64,000 nt of DNA from Bombyx mori (Eukaryota; Arthropoda; Insecta; Lepidoptera; Bombycidae), in the NCBI RefSeq assembly GCF_030269925.1, contig NC_085127.1, positions 12,531,501 through 12,595,500 on the forward strand, given 5' to 3'. The position numbers were made by a program, and so were the translations under genes. Shown here piece by piece: positions 1 to 10,663 of the stretch (position 1 is its first letter; each line of letters opens with the position of its first letter). The notes below the pieces were generated by a model that saw only the letters and a program-made list of their open reading frames with translations, did not search any database and was not told where the DNA came from.

Positions 1-721
1 CTCTTTGTCGCTCGTTGCTCGCTCTCGCTAGCACTTCAAGCCTTAAATGGAACGCCTCAGAGCGAGATAACGCCGCATGAGTCATGTTTTTTCGTGCGTG
101 CAGCCGGCTCCATCGAATTATATGACGTTGTCACGTCAATATAGATTGCAAATAGTGTACTTTCTTCAAGAATCAATATGTATAATATTATTATTATCGA
201 AGTTCGAGTTCATGAGACACTATGAACTTGTTTAGAGTAAGCCCTGACGACATTTAATGAATATAAGCTACACAAAGAAGCACTGTCAAAATTTCATTGA
301 AATCTTAGTGATTTATTAAAAGTTAATCATAATGACTCATCCAGTAAACAATGAACCTTTGTTTTCGTGTCATTGCTTTCAATATTATTTATTACACAAA
401 GTACTTAGTGTCCTTTAGAACAAGGATAATTATTGATCTAATCGGAGGTCGAGTTGCATTTGATGCCATTTTTAACATCTACAACGAACTGATAATTGAT
501 GATGATGGTACAATATCTAATGCTATAGATAATAGTCAGCAGGCGGTGGTATTACCTCATACCATACCACATGAAACTGAAGTCTTCTAACTGCTAAAAA
601 AAGCTAGAAGTTCAACTGCGATCGCATCATCATAGCGTTTCACACATCAAATTCAAATTCCTACCCTAAGCTTCATACGTAATAAGTTCGGGAAAAAGTC
701 TTTTCACATTATATTATAGTA
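1..721. other. AT-rich stretch without a recognised gene
   Basis: No recognised element. A 79-codon open frame lies at 351-590 on the + strand. Its C-terminal half is acidic and lacks obvious low complexity, but I recognise no family and see no splice or promoter context, so I do not call it a gene. Confidence 0.4.
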
Positions 722-1288
722 CTAGCGGACCCGGCGAACTTTGTTCCACCTTAGAGGTAATAAATGAGCAGACTTTTGATTTTATCAAGGTCAATTGTTT
801 ATTTGGATAATTAATGTAAATTAAAAAAGCAAGTATTTTAGTGATTCTTTATTGGCCATGTATTTTAGTTGTTATTATTGTTCAGTCCTTTCACTCGCAA
901 TGTTTCGAATCCTATAATAGTTGCATTATGGCTTCGTCGGGAAAGATTTGATCGTGTTGGTCGCGGCATTGGCTTTCTTAATGATTACCTATCTCGGCAC
1001 AATAAGCTAATAGAAACTCAAAACGAACACAGCAACCTGTCAACCTCAACATTCTACTATAATTAACCATAGACTACATTACGTTTAGCTGTCAGTTGCG
1101 TTTTGTTATTCCATATCAGTTTTGTCATACCAAGTTTTATGTCACGCCCCACGGGAACGTGATAAAAAGTATCCGATGTCCTTCTCCTGGTTCTAAGCTA
1201 CCTACCCATCAATTTTCAGCCAAAGCAGTTTATACGTTCTTGAGTTATAAATAGTGTAACTAACACGACTTTCTTTTATAGATATAGA
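722..1288 (-). mobile_element. Helitron-like element with a possible captured exon
   Basis: On the + strand the element starts CTAG after an A (721) and ends ...TATAGA before a T (1289). Read on the minus strand it therefore begins TC and ends CTAG between A and T, the Helitron signature. Its interior carries a 65-codon open frame on the + strand (869-1066), preceded by a pyrimidine-containing tract ending in CAG (about 870-881) that resembles a splice acceptor. Lepidopteran Helitrons often carry host exon fragments, so this may be one, but I do not recognise the peptide. The boundaries are inferred from terminal motifs only. Confidence 0.6.
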
Positions 1289-1435
1289 TGTATGAACTTG
1301 TAATCAAATCTCTTTGGCTATACTATTTGTATCTGGCTGGTTTTGGTAGCATTAAAAGTTTAAATTTTAAAGAAGATAATTTCAAATTCAAATTAGGAAA
1401 ATGTGTGATTATTATTTATTTTTCGCACTGTTAAG

Positions 1436-2451
1436 ATGAGTGAATCTAATGAAGAAATACGATACATTTTAAAATTTTACTACAAAAAAGGTAAAAATGC
1501 AACGCAAGTCGCGAATAAAATTTGCAATGTTTATGGACGTAGTGTAGTGTCTGTGATAGTAGCACAAATTTGGTTTAAGCGTTTTCAATCCGAAATTTTG
1601 ATGTCAAAGGAGGCACGGTCGCCCTGTTACGGATAAAATGGATGCCATTTTTGAAAAAGTGGAGCAAGATCGGCATATTATTAGTACTTAGTTACGACGT
1701 AGCTGAAGAACTGGGAATTGACCACAAAACACTTTTGGCGCATTTGACAAAAACTGGGTACACAAAAAAGTTCGATATTTGGGTACCTCACGAGCTCACT
1801 GAAAGAAACCTAATGAACCGTTTACTCATTTGTGGTTCTTTATTACGACCTAATGAAACCAAACCATTTTTGAAGAAGCTGATAACTGATGATGAAAAGT
1901 GGATCACATGAACGTGCGAAAAAGGTCGTGGTCAAAGGCCGGTCAGGCTTCACAGACTGGCGAAACCCGGGTTAATTCGCAACAAGATGATGCTATGTGT
2001 GTGGTGGGATTGGAAGGGCATGATTCATTATGAGCTGTTACTACCAGGCAGGACCATCGATTCTGAACTCTACTGCGAACAACTGATGAGATTAAAACAA
2101 GAAGTTCAGAGAAAGCGGCCGGAATTAATCAACAGAAGGAGTGTGGTTATTCATCATGATAACGCTAGATCTCACACATCTTTAGCCACTCAGCAAAAAT
2201 TAAGAGAGCTTGGCTGGGGGGTGTTAATGCATCCGCCGTATAGTCCTGACCTTGCACCTTCAGATTTCCACCTGTTTCGCTCTCTTCAGAATTCTTTAGG
2301 CAGTATCAGGTTAACATCACGAGAGGACTGCCAAAACCAATTGTCGCGGTATTTTGATCATAAGTCCCAAATTTTCTATAGCAATGGGATCATGTCCCTA
2401 CCTACAAGATGGCAAAAAGTTATCGAACAAACTGGTACCTACATATTTTAG
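1436..2451 (+). pseudogene. degenerate mariner transposase (D,D34D)
   Basis: Cut-and-paste transposase of the Tc1/mariner superfamily, now dead. The N-terminal HTH region is at 1436-1636. The middle region carries a DDEKW-type first catalytic aspartate near 1888-1905. The C-terminal part (1987-2451) has HHDNAR and the mariner hallmark SPDLAPSDFHLF. Exactly 34 residues separate the second and third aspartates, which fits a mellifera/cecropia-like mariner. The copy has at least two frameshifts (about 1600-1640 and 1690) and an in-frame TGA at 1909-1911, with coding similarity continuing on both sides. I could not identify matching terminal inverted repeats, so the element ends are unknown. Confidence 0.9.
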
Positions 2452-3184
2452 TTAAATGTAAATAATGTTAAATTTAAAAATCATGCTTTAATACCTTTTA
2501 TATTGTACACTATTCCTCTCTTATACATCGTATTTCTCTCTGCTAATCGTTTGCTGGAAGAAAACTCATGAATGAGTTAAGCCTTTGTACATAGTATTTA
2601 GACATTCTTTAAATCTGTTTTTATTGTATTTTCTTTCTGTGTACAATAAGTATAAATAAAAAAAATTAAACTATATTAAAAATTTCGGTGAAATTTCTTA
2701 ACAAATGCGAAGTAACTCTTTCCCCAACCTATTATATAACTATATGTGTGCAGTTTATAATCAGTATGACCAGATTTATGTAACTATTTTACCCAGTTTA
2801 CTTCTCTATGTAACCTGTGGGTGTAATATACAATTTTAATTAAGTATAACATTTGTTAAGATAAGGAAACGGGGATTTGAGGATAATTACAAACGTTAAA
2901 ATAATTAACGAGTTACAATTATATGTACGTAATTATCAGAAATTAAGCTGATATTTTAACTTCCATTTGCTGAAAATCAAACTAAAGATTTTTAAACCAA
3001 CTTGTTTAATAAGGTAAGATGATTTTTTAAATCTTTTCATGTATGTACATATGTATGAGTGTATGTTGTGTATGTCTATATCTATGTACATATGTGTATG
3101 TTTGAACATGATTTTCACCCACTTCAAAATGTCAAATTAGTAGTAGTAGTATGTAGTAGATTTATTTTTCCAATATATATGAAA

Positions 3185-3250
3185 AATTATATTATGAAAT
3201 GAAATGAAATCTTATGAAATGAGATGAGATGATATGGAATGAAATATTAT
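3185..3250. repeat. degenerate GAAAT/GAGAT pentamer microsatellite
   Basis: Repeated units of GAAAT, GAGAT and variants in near tandem. A simple-sequence tract with no other content. Confidence 0.7.
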
Positions 3251-3770
3251 AATCTCAGTATAATTGTGATCATTTACTGAGACTTTTTCAGTGGACTTTT
3301 TGGAGGATCCCGAGAAGTTACGTTCAGCGGCTTTGTTTCACTTTCCCACATTTGTGCACTGTCACAGATAATAGACAGTTAATAAACCACCTTTATTACA
3401 CATTTAAACCTGAAGAAACACTAAATAGACAAAATAAAACATATCACACATAAATTTCACTCATCGCGTTCCCGCCAAAAAGTCCCTTTCAAATTAGTTT
3501 GAAATGTAACACGCTTCTGAAGAACAGAAAAAAGTGTGTGTGTCCGCTCCGACGCACGACTGGAGTTTACTGGATATAAAAAATTAAACGAAACAATACG
3601 AGAAATAGTTCTATATTACGACAACACGATACACTACAGATTATTAACAAATTAACGAGACACAAAACAAACGACTAACAAATATATGAAAATACAATAA
3701 TGAGAGAAACGCGCGATCAGTACGAGGCTTTGTGGCGGACTGCCGGCGCAGCAGCCCGGCGTCACCTGCG

Positions 3771-3828
3771 ATAACGCATTTCGTGTGACATGCGCAATCA
3801 GGCGCATAACGCATTTCGTGTGACATGC
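3771..3828. repeat. two identical 23-bp direct repeats
   Basis: The 23-mer beginning ATAACGCATTTCGTG occurs at 3771-3793 and again at 3806-3828, separated by 12 bp. It lies in a locally GC-richer island. Function unknown. Confidence 0.8.
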
Positions 3829-4352
3829 TAGTACGATTTTGGTCCCCATAATTTTCATACCCCGGGCCTATATATGTAAATCGATTCTAAAGGAGTAAAC
3901 TCCAATAATATAATAATTGAATAATATAATAATGAAATTAGGAATATTGTGTTCTTTTTTTTATAATAAAGTTGAACTATACAATCTTATTTATATATAA
4001 TAATTTTATAATTGAATAAGTTAACAGATAATACAATAATACAATAATTATTTTGCGATTTTACAATAATTATTTTGCGATTTTTGTTAATCTGATTTAA
4101 AAAATATATAGAATTTACTATGTAATTGAAGTTGGTATCAAGACTACAACAGGATCAAAGAATAAAGATGGAGACAGAAAGGAAAGAAAAGAGGCAAATA
4201 GATAATACATAGGAAAAAAAATAATAGAAATTATATAAATTTCCAAGAAACAAGCCTCTCTAGCTAGCGTAAACTAAAAAGTAGCAAAAAAGGAACTTGG
4301 AAATTGGTGGAGGCAAGATCATAGACCACAAGATATCTGTCTGATAATAGCG

Positions 4353-4497
4353 ACATTGTAACTATACTTGAGACCTTAGAACTTATATCTCAAGGTGGGT
4401 GGCGCATTTACGTCGCGGATGTCTATGGGCTCCAGTAACCACTTAAAACCAAGTGGGCTGTGAGCTCGTACACCTACATAAACAATAAATAAAAAAT
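4353..4497 (+). mobile_element. Bm1 SINE, 5'-truncated
   Basis: 3' half of Bm1: the GAGACCTTAGAACTTATAT block, the CAAGGTGGGTGGCGCATTTACG block, then the GTGGGCTGTGAGCTCGT block and an A-rich AATAAATAAAA end. It lacks the tRNA-like head. Confidence 0.9.
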
Positions 4498-4845
4498 TGC
4501 GTCACTACAAAAGTAAAATCATCACACGTTATTTTCATCTCATCAATATTGGTAACACCATCTAGATACTCCACTGGAAAAGGCTGCCAACCTATAAATC
4601 CGTATTGGAGACAATACGCTATAATTAATAATGGATATAATCTGTGTCATTCTTATAATTATCGCCAAACAAACATTGTAAATGCATAAGCGGTTGTATA
4701 AAATAAACTGATTTATTTGCAAATAAGCAGCATTTGGCATGTTTGAAAACAAGCTAAATAATGAAGTCCACGTATACAAGGAAAATGTTGGACAAGTTAA
4801 TGCATAGTCTCTTCTATGTATCATCTCACAATATTTATTAATTAA
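4498..4845. other. AT-rich spacer
   Basis: Nothing recognisable. The minus-strand open frame here is low complexity and has no family features. Confidence 0.5.
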
Positions 4846-5767
4846 CTAGCTGACCCGGCAGACTTCGTAGTGCCTCAATCGATAAATAAAAGACCTAAAC
4901 TTTTGTATAAAATAAACTTAAAACAAACAAAAGGAATCCGCCCGACGGGGACACATCAAAGGAAAAACAAAATTGTTATTTTTGAAGTGAAACTTCTTTA
5001 TCGGCGTTGGAAAAAAATTTACCGTCACATTTTTCGGTTACGCGTCACATTTTTCCGTTACGCGCCATCTTTTTCTTCACCATTCATTGTTGCCGTACAC
5101 AAGTGAAGGTGCCTCTTTACTCGGTAACAATAATTATAAAATACCGATGATTTTAAGTGGAGATTTTAATGTAAATTTTGCATCGGAAAATTCTTTGAAG
5201 CTAGTTGAATTTCTGAAAGATAAATTGAATTTATCCATGAAAAACAGTCCTCAAACGTCAACAACAAGATCTGGCACTACAATTGATGGAGTTTTTACTC
5301 GGTCACTAAATTTCGTGGAATGTAAACCATATATTTCATATTTCAGTTACCATAAGCCATTAATTACAAAAATATATAATGACAATGACAATGATAGTAA
5401 TAATTCTATTACAATTAATGAAATGCTGTAATAATCTTAGTAGCAAAAAGGTAAAGTGAAATAATTGTATTATTTGTATTCATGTCTATGATAATAAAAT
5501 CCTTTTGTTTAAACTTTATCTAATTTAACTTTATTTAACCAATTTCTAGAAAGTTGCATGTAGATCATTTTTCGAAAAATAAGGCCATAAACAAGTTTCA
5601 CTTCTTACGTGTGTACACTAGTACACGCACACATTTTTATTTAATTTCGAGCCTTTCCATATCTACCTTTTAAACCTTCTCTGGACTTCCACAAATAGTT
5701 AATTAAATAGTCGGTCCAGTCGTTCTCGAGTTTTAGCGAGACTAACGAACAGCAATTCATTTATAGA
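4846..5767 (-). mobile_element. 922-bp Helitron carrying an endonuclease-like ORF
   Basis: The termini are the same as in the 291-bp element at 44655-44945: A|CTAGCTGACCCGGCAG at the left and ...CAGCAATTCATTTATAGA|T at the right. Both shared ends are present, but about 0.6 kb of extra DNA sits between them (about 4980-5630). That insert contains the ORF at 5087-5431, so this copy looks like a longer, less deleted member of the family. By terminal polarity the element lies on the minus strand, whereas the ORF reads on the + strand. This is unusual and should be checked. Confidence 0.7.
5087..5431 (+). pseudogene. C-terminal fragment of a Helitron/LINE-type endonuclease
   Basis: An open frame of 114 codons. 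It has GDFNVNF at residues 25-31, matching the D-x-N motif of exonuclease-endonuclease-phosphatase folds, then a TTRSGTTIDGVFTR block and YFSYHKP. The last occupies the place of the usual S-D-H motif. From memory of the family, this block arrangement occurs in endonuclease-like domains of Helitron/Helentron-associated proteins of arthropods. The N-terminal catalytic half is absent, so it is a fragment and cannot be a working enzyme. The first residues (to about 15) may not be native. Confidence 0.6.
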
Positions 5768-5820
5768 TTATTAGCTCATATTGACCATCAAAACAGAAAT
5801 ACTGGGGGCCACATGCTTAC

Positions 5821-6275
5821 GTCTCCATCAGATCCAAGAACCCTTGCACTCGACTCTAACACTCCGAGCAGGCTTCGGGACCGTGGTAACCGTACAGACT
5901 TGCACTCCAAGTCTTAAGGTGATGTCCATGCTGTCCAATAAACGTTTAATATGAGCAGTGATCAACGACGAAACACAATTTTCTATCAGAACCAATAATA
6001 CTTTATACGCCTTCAGCTCTAACGCTAGGAGCAGGCTTACGGACTCCGGTAACCCTACGAGCAACCTAACCTCAACATCAGACCGCTGAGTTTCTCGCCG
6101 GATCTTCTCCGATCCGGTAGTAGATTCATTCGCGAAGCAGCTACTCTTAAGTTGTTTGGTCTCCTTCGGAGGCGCTCGGGCAGCTGTTAGCAAATCCCAC
6201 CCCTCCTGGCTGAGCCTTTGCTCGCCCACCTGTCCTGGTGAAACTGGAAAGGCCTCCGGGACACCAGAAATCCAT
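5821..6275 (+). repeat. LINE-3'-end-like dispersed repeat
   Basis: Shares long blocks with 38850-39285 and, inverted, with 23570-23687: the AGTCTTA.GGTGATGTCC block, the AACGACGAAACACAATTTTC block, and the end with CCCACCCCTCCTGGCTGAGC. It contains a CGCCGGATCTTCTC segment also seen in the Jockey-type 3' UTR. Its RT region is not present. Confidence 0.65.
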
Positions 6276-6340
6276 AAAAAAATAAAAAAACGGGCCGTGT
6301 ATTCGCGTACCCAAATGTCGATTTGGTCGCCTAAAAAGTA

Positions 6341-7021
6341 ATAACTCATCTAAAAAAACAGGCGAGTGATAATAAAAATGTTTAATTAGTGTAAAAAAAC
6401 ATACGATTATATGAAACGGAACTACGGTTCATAGAAAAATACAATCAAGGCCGCTTTGATAAAACTTTTGCTTAATGTGATAGGGCTGTCACTCATCTCT
6501 TAAATTTGTAAAAAAAATTATACAATCTATTCATGAATTTGATCGTTAGAGAACCGCCGCTACGATCTAATTTGATATAGGTACTGTAATGCCTTAATGA
6601 TTTATATTTATTAAATATCTATATATAATGCCTTAATTTTCTCCTTAAAACATTTAATAGGTCACCCTAAAATTCTTCCGTCCTCTTCCCCTACCTGCTG
6701 CGAACGATGAATTTCTATTTGACAAAAACCTTTGACAAAAGTCAACCTTTAAAGTGGGTCAAAATCGCGTCTAAAGGAGTCAGTTACAAACATACATACA
6801 AGTGAAGCTAATATAAAGTGTGTAAAAAAACGAATGAGTTATGTTTTTTAACCGACTTCAAAAATGAGAAGGCTCTCAATTCGATTTTTTTATAAATGCA
6901 CATTTATACCAAATCGTTACTGCTGCTTCTCGCTTGGTTCCGTTTTATCCAGATCTGACCGGTTGTTTTTATGTTATTCTCAATAATACTATTGAATAAA
7001 GTCTCATATTTTCTTAACTTC
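6341..7021. other. AT-rich spacer with a short repeat relic
   Basis: No gene. Near 6775-6870 there is a stretch resembling the ends of dispersed lepidopteran repeats (ACAAACATACATACA, then TTTTTAACCGACTTCAAAAA). It is too short to classify. Confidence 0.45.
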
Positions 7022-7130
7022 GACTATGTTTCTCGCCGGATCTTCTCAGTGGGTCGCGTTTCCGATCCGGTGGCAGATTCTGCGAAGCACTGCTCTTGCC
7101 AGTGCCAGTATTAGCACCACTCCGGTTTGT
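7022..7130 (+). mobile_element. Jockey-type LINE 3' UTR fragment
   Basis: Matches the 3' UTR of the copy at 17521-18994 (TTTCTCGCCGGATCTTCTC, GGTCGCGTTTCCGATCCGG, GATTCTGCGAAGCAC). Internal fragment without coding sequence or A tail. Confidence 0.85.
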
Positions 7131-7309
7131 ACAAACACAAAAACTGTATAGGATAGTTTGGAAGAGCATCGTAGTATTTCGTGGTGAAACCTTTAAATTT
7201 GGTGATGCCTAAATTAATGACGTCGTGGATATAGAAGAGAACTCTTCAAAAATTGACAGCATATCCGTCGTGACTGCCGCAATCAATCGCATGCATATGT
7301 ATTATTTAT

Positions 7310-7709
7310 AATATGTTTTTTTTTAATACGCTTTAACGCTAATAAGCTTCAGACGTATGTATGTTAGTATGTAGCGGAATCTTTGAACATGATTTTGACC
7401 CCTTTCAAAACGTCGGATTAACTAGAAATTTGTTATACTTTTTAAGGCCCGATGACAATTCAATATTTACAGAAAAAAATTGAAAAAAAATTTTGCAAAA
7501 ATTGAAAACAACTAATAAATGAAAAATAAATAATAGTTTAAAAAAACTAACAAAATACGCTTTTATAGAAAATCCAATTAAAAAATAGAAAATAAATTTT
7601 AATAAATATGAATTAAAAACAGTGTAAGAAAAAAATATTTTATTGTAAAAAAAGCGTGGGGTACATGGTATAGGTAGTTATATTATTTTGTAGAAATATG
7701 TATTTTGTA
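7310..7709 (+). repeat. single arm of a foldback element
   Basis: Matches the outer and left arm of the palindromic elements at 40940 and 21588: the GGAATCTTTGAACATGATTTTGACC block, then the AAAATACGCTTTTAT block and the TTTATTGTAAAAAAAGCGTGGGG block. It breaks off exactly where the Helitron at 7710 begins, and the opposite arm is not found beyond it. Confidence 0.7.
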
Positions 7710-8134
7710 CTAGCGGCCCGCCCGTCTTTAACAAAATTTACAACGATATTTGACGTTGTATTATTTTTTTAAATAAAAGAACACTTATTGCGGCGTAACT
7801 ACAATAGTTAGACATATGCTGTCGCGAGACTTTTTGTAAATAATAATGTGTTCTAAAAAGTCGTAGTATATTATTTTATTCTATCATCAATAGTTTTCGC
7901 AGGGCACGCGATGTAAAGAACATTGTAGGTATTTTTTTTACATCTTGGGTTACATTGTTAGAGTTTTAGTAAGGATCCCTAAATTAAAAACAAAAAAAAA
8001 ATTATAATAGCCTATGTCACTCGGGAATGGTGTAGCTTCCAAACAGTGAAAGAATTTTTCAAATCGGTTCAGTAGTTTTGGAGCCTATTCAATACAAACA
8101 AACCAATCTTTCCTCTTTATTATATTAGTATAGA
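7710..8134 (-). mobile_element. non-autonomous Helitron
   Basis: A|CTAGCGGCCCGCCC at the left and TATTAGTATAGA|T at the right give TC...CTAG ends between A and T on the minus strand. It shares the AATCGGTTCAGTAGTTTTGG-type block with the element at 20784. No Rep/helicase coding. Confidence 0.8.
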
Positions 8135-8414
8135 TAGAATCTGCGCCCTTCAATGCGAGGAACACGCGAAGTAGGTATGTTTTAAATTCCACCCTATCAT
8201 TCCAAAAAGTGGACAAACAGATTGTTTTGTAATCGGTCGTAATTATTACATGATAAACACAAAAAACTTAATTTTTATTATAGTTCAGTATTTCGATAAC
8301 CCTAATTTAGGCATAGTAACGCTTATCATAGAAAAGATAACGAATTTAGCAAATCATTCGGTTCTAAGCATGTCGAAAATGATCTCGAACTAACAATATT
8401 AAAAAAAATAAAAG

Positions 8415-8960
8415 ATGTGGTGTCGTGGGACACCAGGTAGGAACGAAGTTCCTTCGGCTAATGTAGAATCGACACAATTTGCAAAAAAAAGAAATGGTGC
8501 TCAATTTTATGTAGGTTTTCTTGGTTTTTCTCTTAAATTTTGCTGATTAGTTTTTATTTAAGTACGGGAAAGTATTTAGGAAATTCAGTATTTTAGGAAA
8601 TAATAAATTACGTAAAATAAATAAAATTGTAATTCAAATTATCAATTAAAATAACAAAATATATCTCTTTATTTTTGGTTGACAACATAAAATTACATAG
8701 AAATAGAAATAATTACTAAATAGAGAGAGAAGGGATTAGAGAACGAAAAGAAAGAAGGAGAAAGAGAAAGGTATTATACACTACTCGCTTGTGTATGCGA
8801 CTGTCGCGCCTGCGCACGTCTCATTTAACGGTTTTATTCCACGCACTTTTTTCCACGGATTTTTTCTTACGGTTTTACTATCACCTTTTTTTTTAGTTCG
8901 GTCGCGCAGCAAAATCCCTATCCCCTCCAAGCCTGCCGTAAGGAACTTCGTTCCAATATA
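8415..8960. mobile_element. MITE-like element with 15-bp inverted repeat
   Basis: GGAACGAAGTTCCTT at 8440-8454 is matched by its exact reverse complement at 8940-8954. The left flank GGTGTCGTGGGACACC (8420-8435) can itself form a hairpin. A shorter relative with the same ends lies at 25185-25465. It encodes nothing; the opposing ORFs here are shadows. The exact outer ends and target duplication are not clear. Confidence 0.6.
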
Positions 8961-9069
8961 TGCGCAGATATTTGTATAGATTAGAGAAAATGTGAAAATC
9001 CACATTTATTCATATTTTATAGTTTCAGAGTTTTGAAGACCACTTGAAATTAACCTTTATTCTCCAGTA

Positions 9070-9271
9070 TCACCACCCCGCCTATTTCTGCCGTGAAGCA
9101 GTAACGCGTTTCGGTTTGAAGGGTGGGGGCAGCCTTTGTAACTATACTGAGACCTTAGAACTTGTATCTCAAGGTGGGTGGTGGCATTTACGTTGTAGAT
9201 GTCTATGGGCTCTGGTAACCACTTAACACCAGGGGGCTGTGAGCTCGTCCACGCATCTAAGCAATAAAAAA
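9070..9271 (+). mobile_element. Bm1 SINE, 5'-truncated
   Basis: Starts in the CACCCCGCCTATTTCTGCCG block and runs through the usual Bm1 3' blocks to AAGCAATAAAAAAA. Confidence 0.9.
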
Positions 9272-9589
9272 ACGCTATAGTTTTGTCTGTCCATCCATCC
9301 TGTTTAGCAGTGGTCAATTTTATACGTAATACAATTTAGTAATTCAATGATATCTTCCAAACTAGTTAATAAAATTGATATGAAGGACTTACATTAATGT
9401 AATCTGGCACTGATAGTACCTAATTTAATTAGATAAGAATTTATTTATATATCACACTACAATATTTATTCAAAAAGTTTTATAATTACTTTATTATTAA
9501 TTTAATTACTAATTAAAAAAAAAGATAATAAAAATACAATTTTGTTAAAACAGTAGGTACATTAAATTTTCCGCTAATGGCGGTGTCTA

Positions 9590-9755
9590 CGACAAGCCAC
9601 CAGTGATTTTTGCCTTTTCATGAGCTCTGTCTCATGCGAGGTTCGGACGTGGGTTGTTGAGCGACGGGAGGTTTTAGTCAGTTCGACTCCAACATGCCCT
9701 ACCCTCCATCCCGAGGGAGGGCGGAAGTCCGTCGATTTCCTCCTGACCAAAAAAA
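9590..9755 (+). mobile_element. R1-clade LINE 3' end, truncated copy
   Basis: Matches the 3' UTR of the copy at 56562-57524: the GCCTTTTCATGAG block, GTTGTTGAGCGAC, GAGGTTTTAGTC, then GATTTCCTCCTGACC and a short A tract. No coding left. Confidence 0.75.
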
Positions 9756-9879
9756 AGGACTAGAGTGAGAAACCTCCTCACAATAGGCGCAGTATCGAGG
9801 ATAACTGCCTTCTCTACCACTATATTAAAGTTATTACATTATCAGTATCTTATTATTATTAATATATAAATAATAAATA

Positions 9880-10120
9880 TATAATATATATTGCTGTTCG
9901 TTAGTCTCGCTAAAACTCGAGAACGGCTGGACCGATTTGGCTTAAAAGGTAAATAAATATGAAAATGCTCGGAATTAAATAAAAAATAACAATTTTGTTT
10001 TTCCTTTGATGTGTCCCCCGTCGGACGGATTCCTTTTGTTTGTTTTAAGTTTATTTTATACAAAAGTTTAGGTCTTTTATTTATCGATTGAGGCACTACG
10101 AAGTTTGCCGGGTCAGCTAG
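9880..10120 (+). mobile_element. non-autonomous Helitron
   Basis: Same family as 44655-44945, in the opposite orientation. The GCTGTTCGTTAGTCTCGCT block is near the start and the element ends GGGTCAGCTAG before T (10121). The TC start is blurred by an AT-rich tract near 9860-9890, so the left boundary is approximate. Confidence 0.75.
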
Positions 10121-10663
10121 TTATTATTAAAAATAGCCTGTACCATAATCTGTGCGTTCACGTAATAGCGTCTTCATTATTCCCTCCCCTAAAGCTCGCC
10201 ATGGCTAGTATTGCGTGGCCCGCATCCATTGAATTCACTAGAACTTCAGCAAGTCTTCAGTTCAATTCGCGGAATGCCTACCCAAGCTGCGTTCTATGGT
10301 ATCTTTGGGCTCCTATTACCAGCACCAGTGACGTGAACCGTTAGTTTGTTTATTCATCTTACGCAATAAATGAAAACTGCGAACGATATATTATTCAAAC
10401 ATATGTATGTATGTCAGATCCATTATAAACTCCGTTGATTTAAATTTTAAAACATACGTATTGTTATGTGAATTTTGAAATCTGTTAACGTTGTCTGAAT
10501 CAAAACCGCAGTTACTTAAACTAAAAATGAACCTTGTCGATATGTTCTGAAGCATGTTTTTCATGTAATTCTGAGATTAAAGCTTGCGTTTTTAACGTGA
10601 AGAATTGAAACAATGGCTCAAACGAATTGATCACGACTATTGTGAATGATGTGATAAACACAG
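10121..10663. other. spacer, no gene
   Basis: Nothing recognisable apart from a weak SINE-tail-like stretch around 10300-10370 (GGCTCCTATTACCAGCACC, CGCAATAAATG). Confidence 0.4.

Larger units (their letters stand above)
2452..4352. other. AT-rich intergenic DNA, no gene seen
   Basis: No coding or RNA gene recognised. It contains a degenerate pentamer tract near 3185-3250 and a duplicated 23-mer at 3771. The more GC-rich part at about 3295-3870 may be an old repeat that I cannot assign. Confidence 0.5.

Noticed and set aside
351..590. 79-aa ORF as a host exon
   Set aside because: No recognisable family or splice context; length is compatible with chance in this DNA.
4870..5106. 78-aa ORF, repeated on the minus strand at 9842-10096
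   Set aside because: It is the shared Helitron terminus read in frame, not a protein family.
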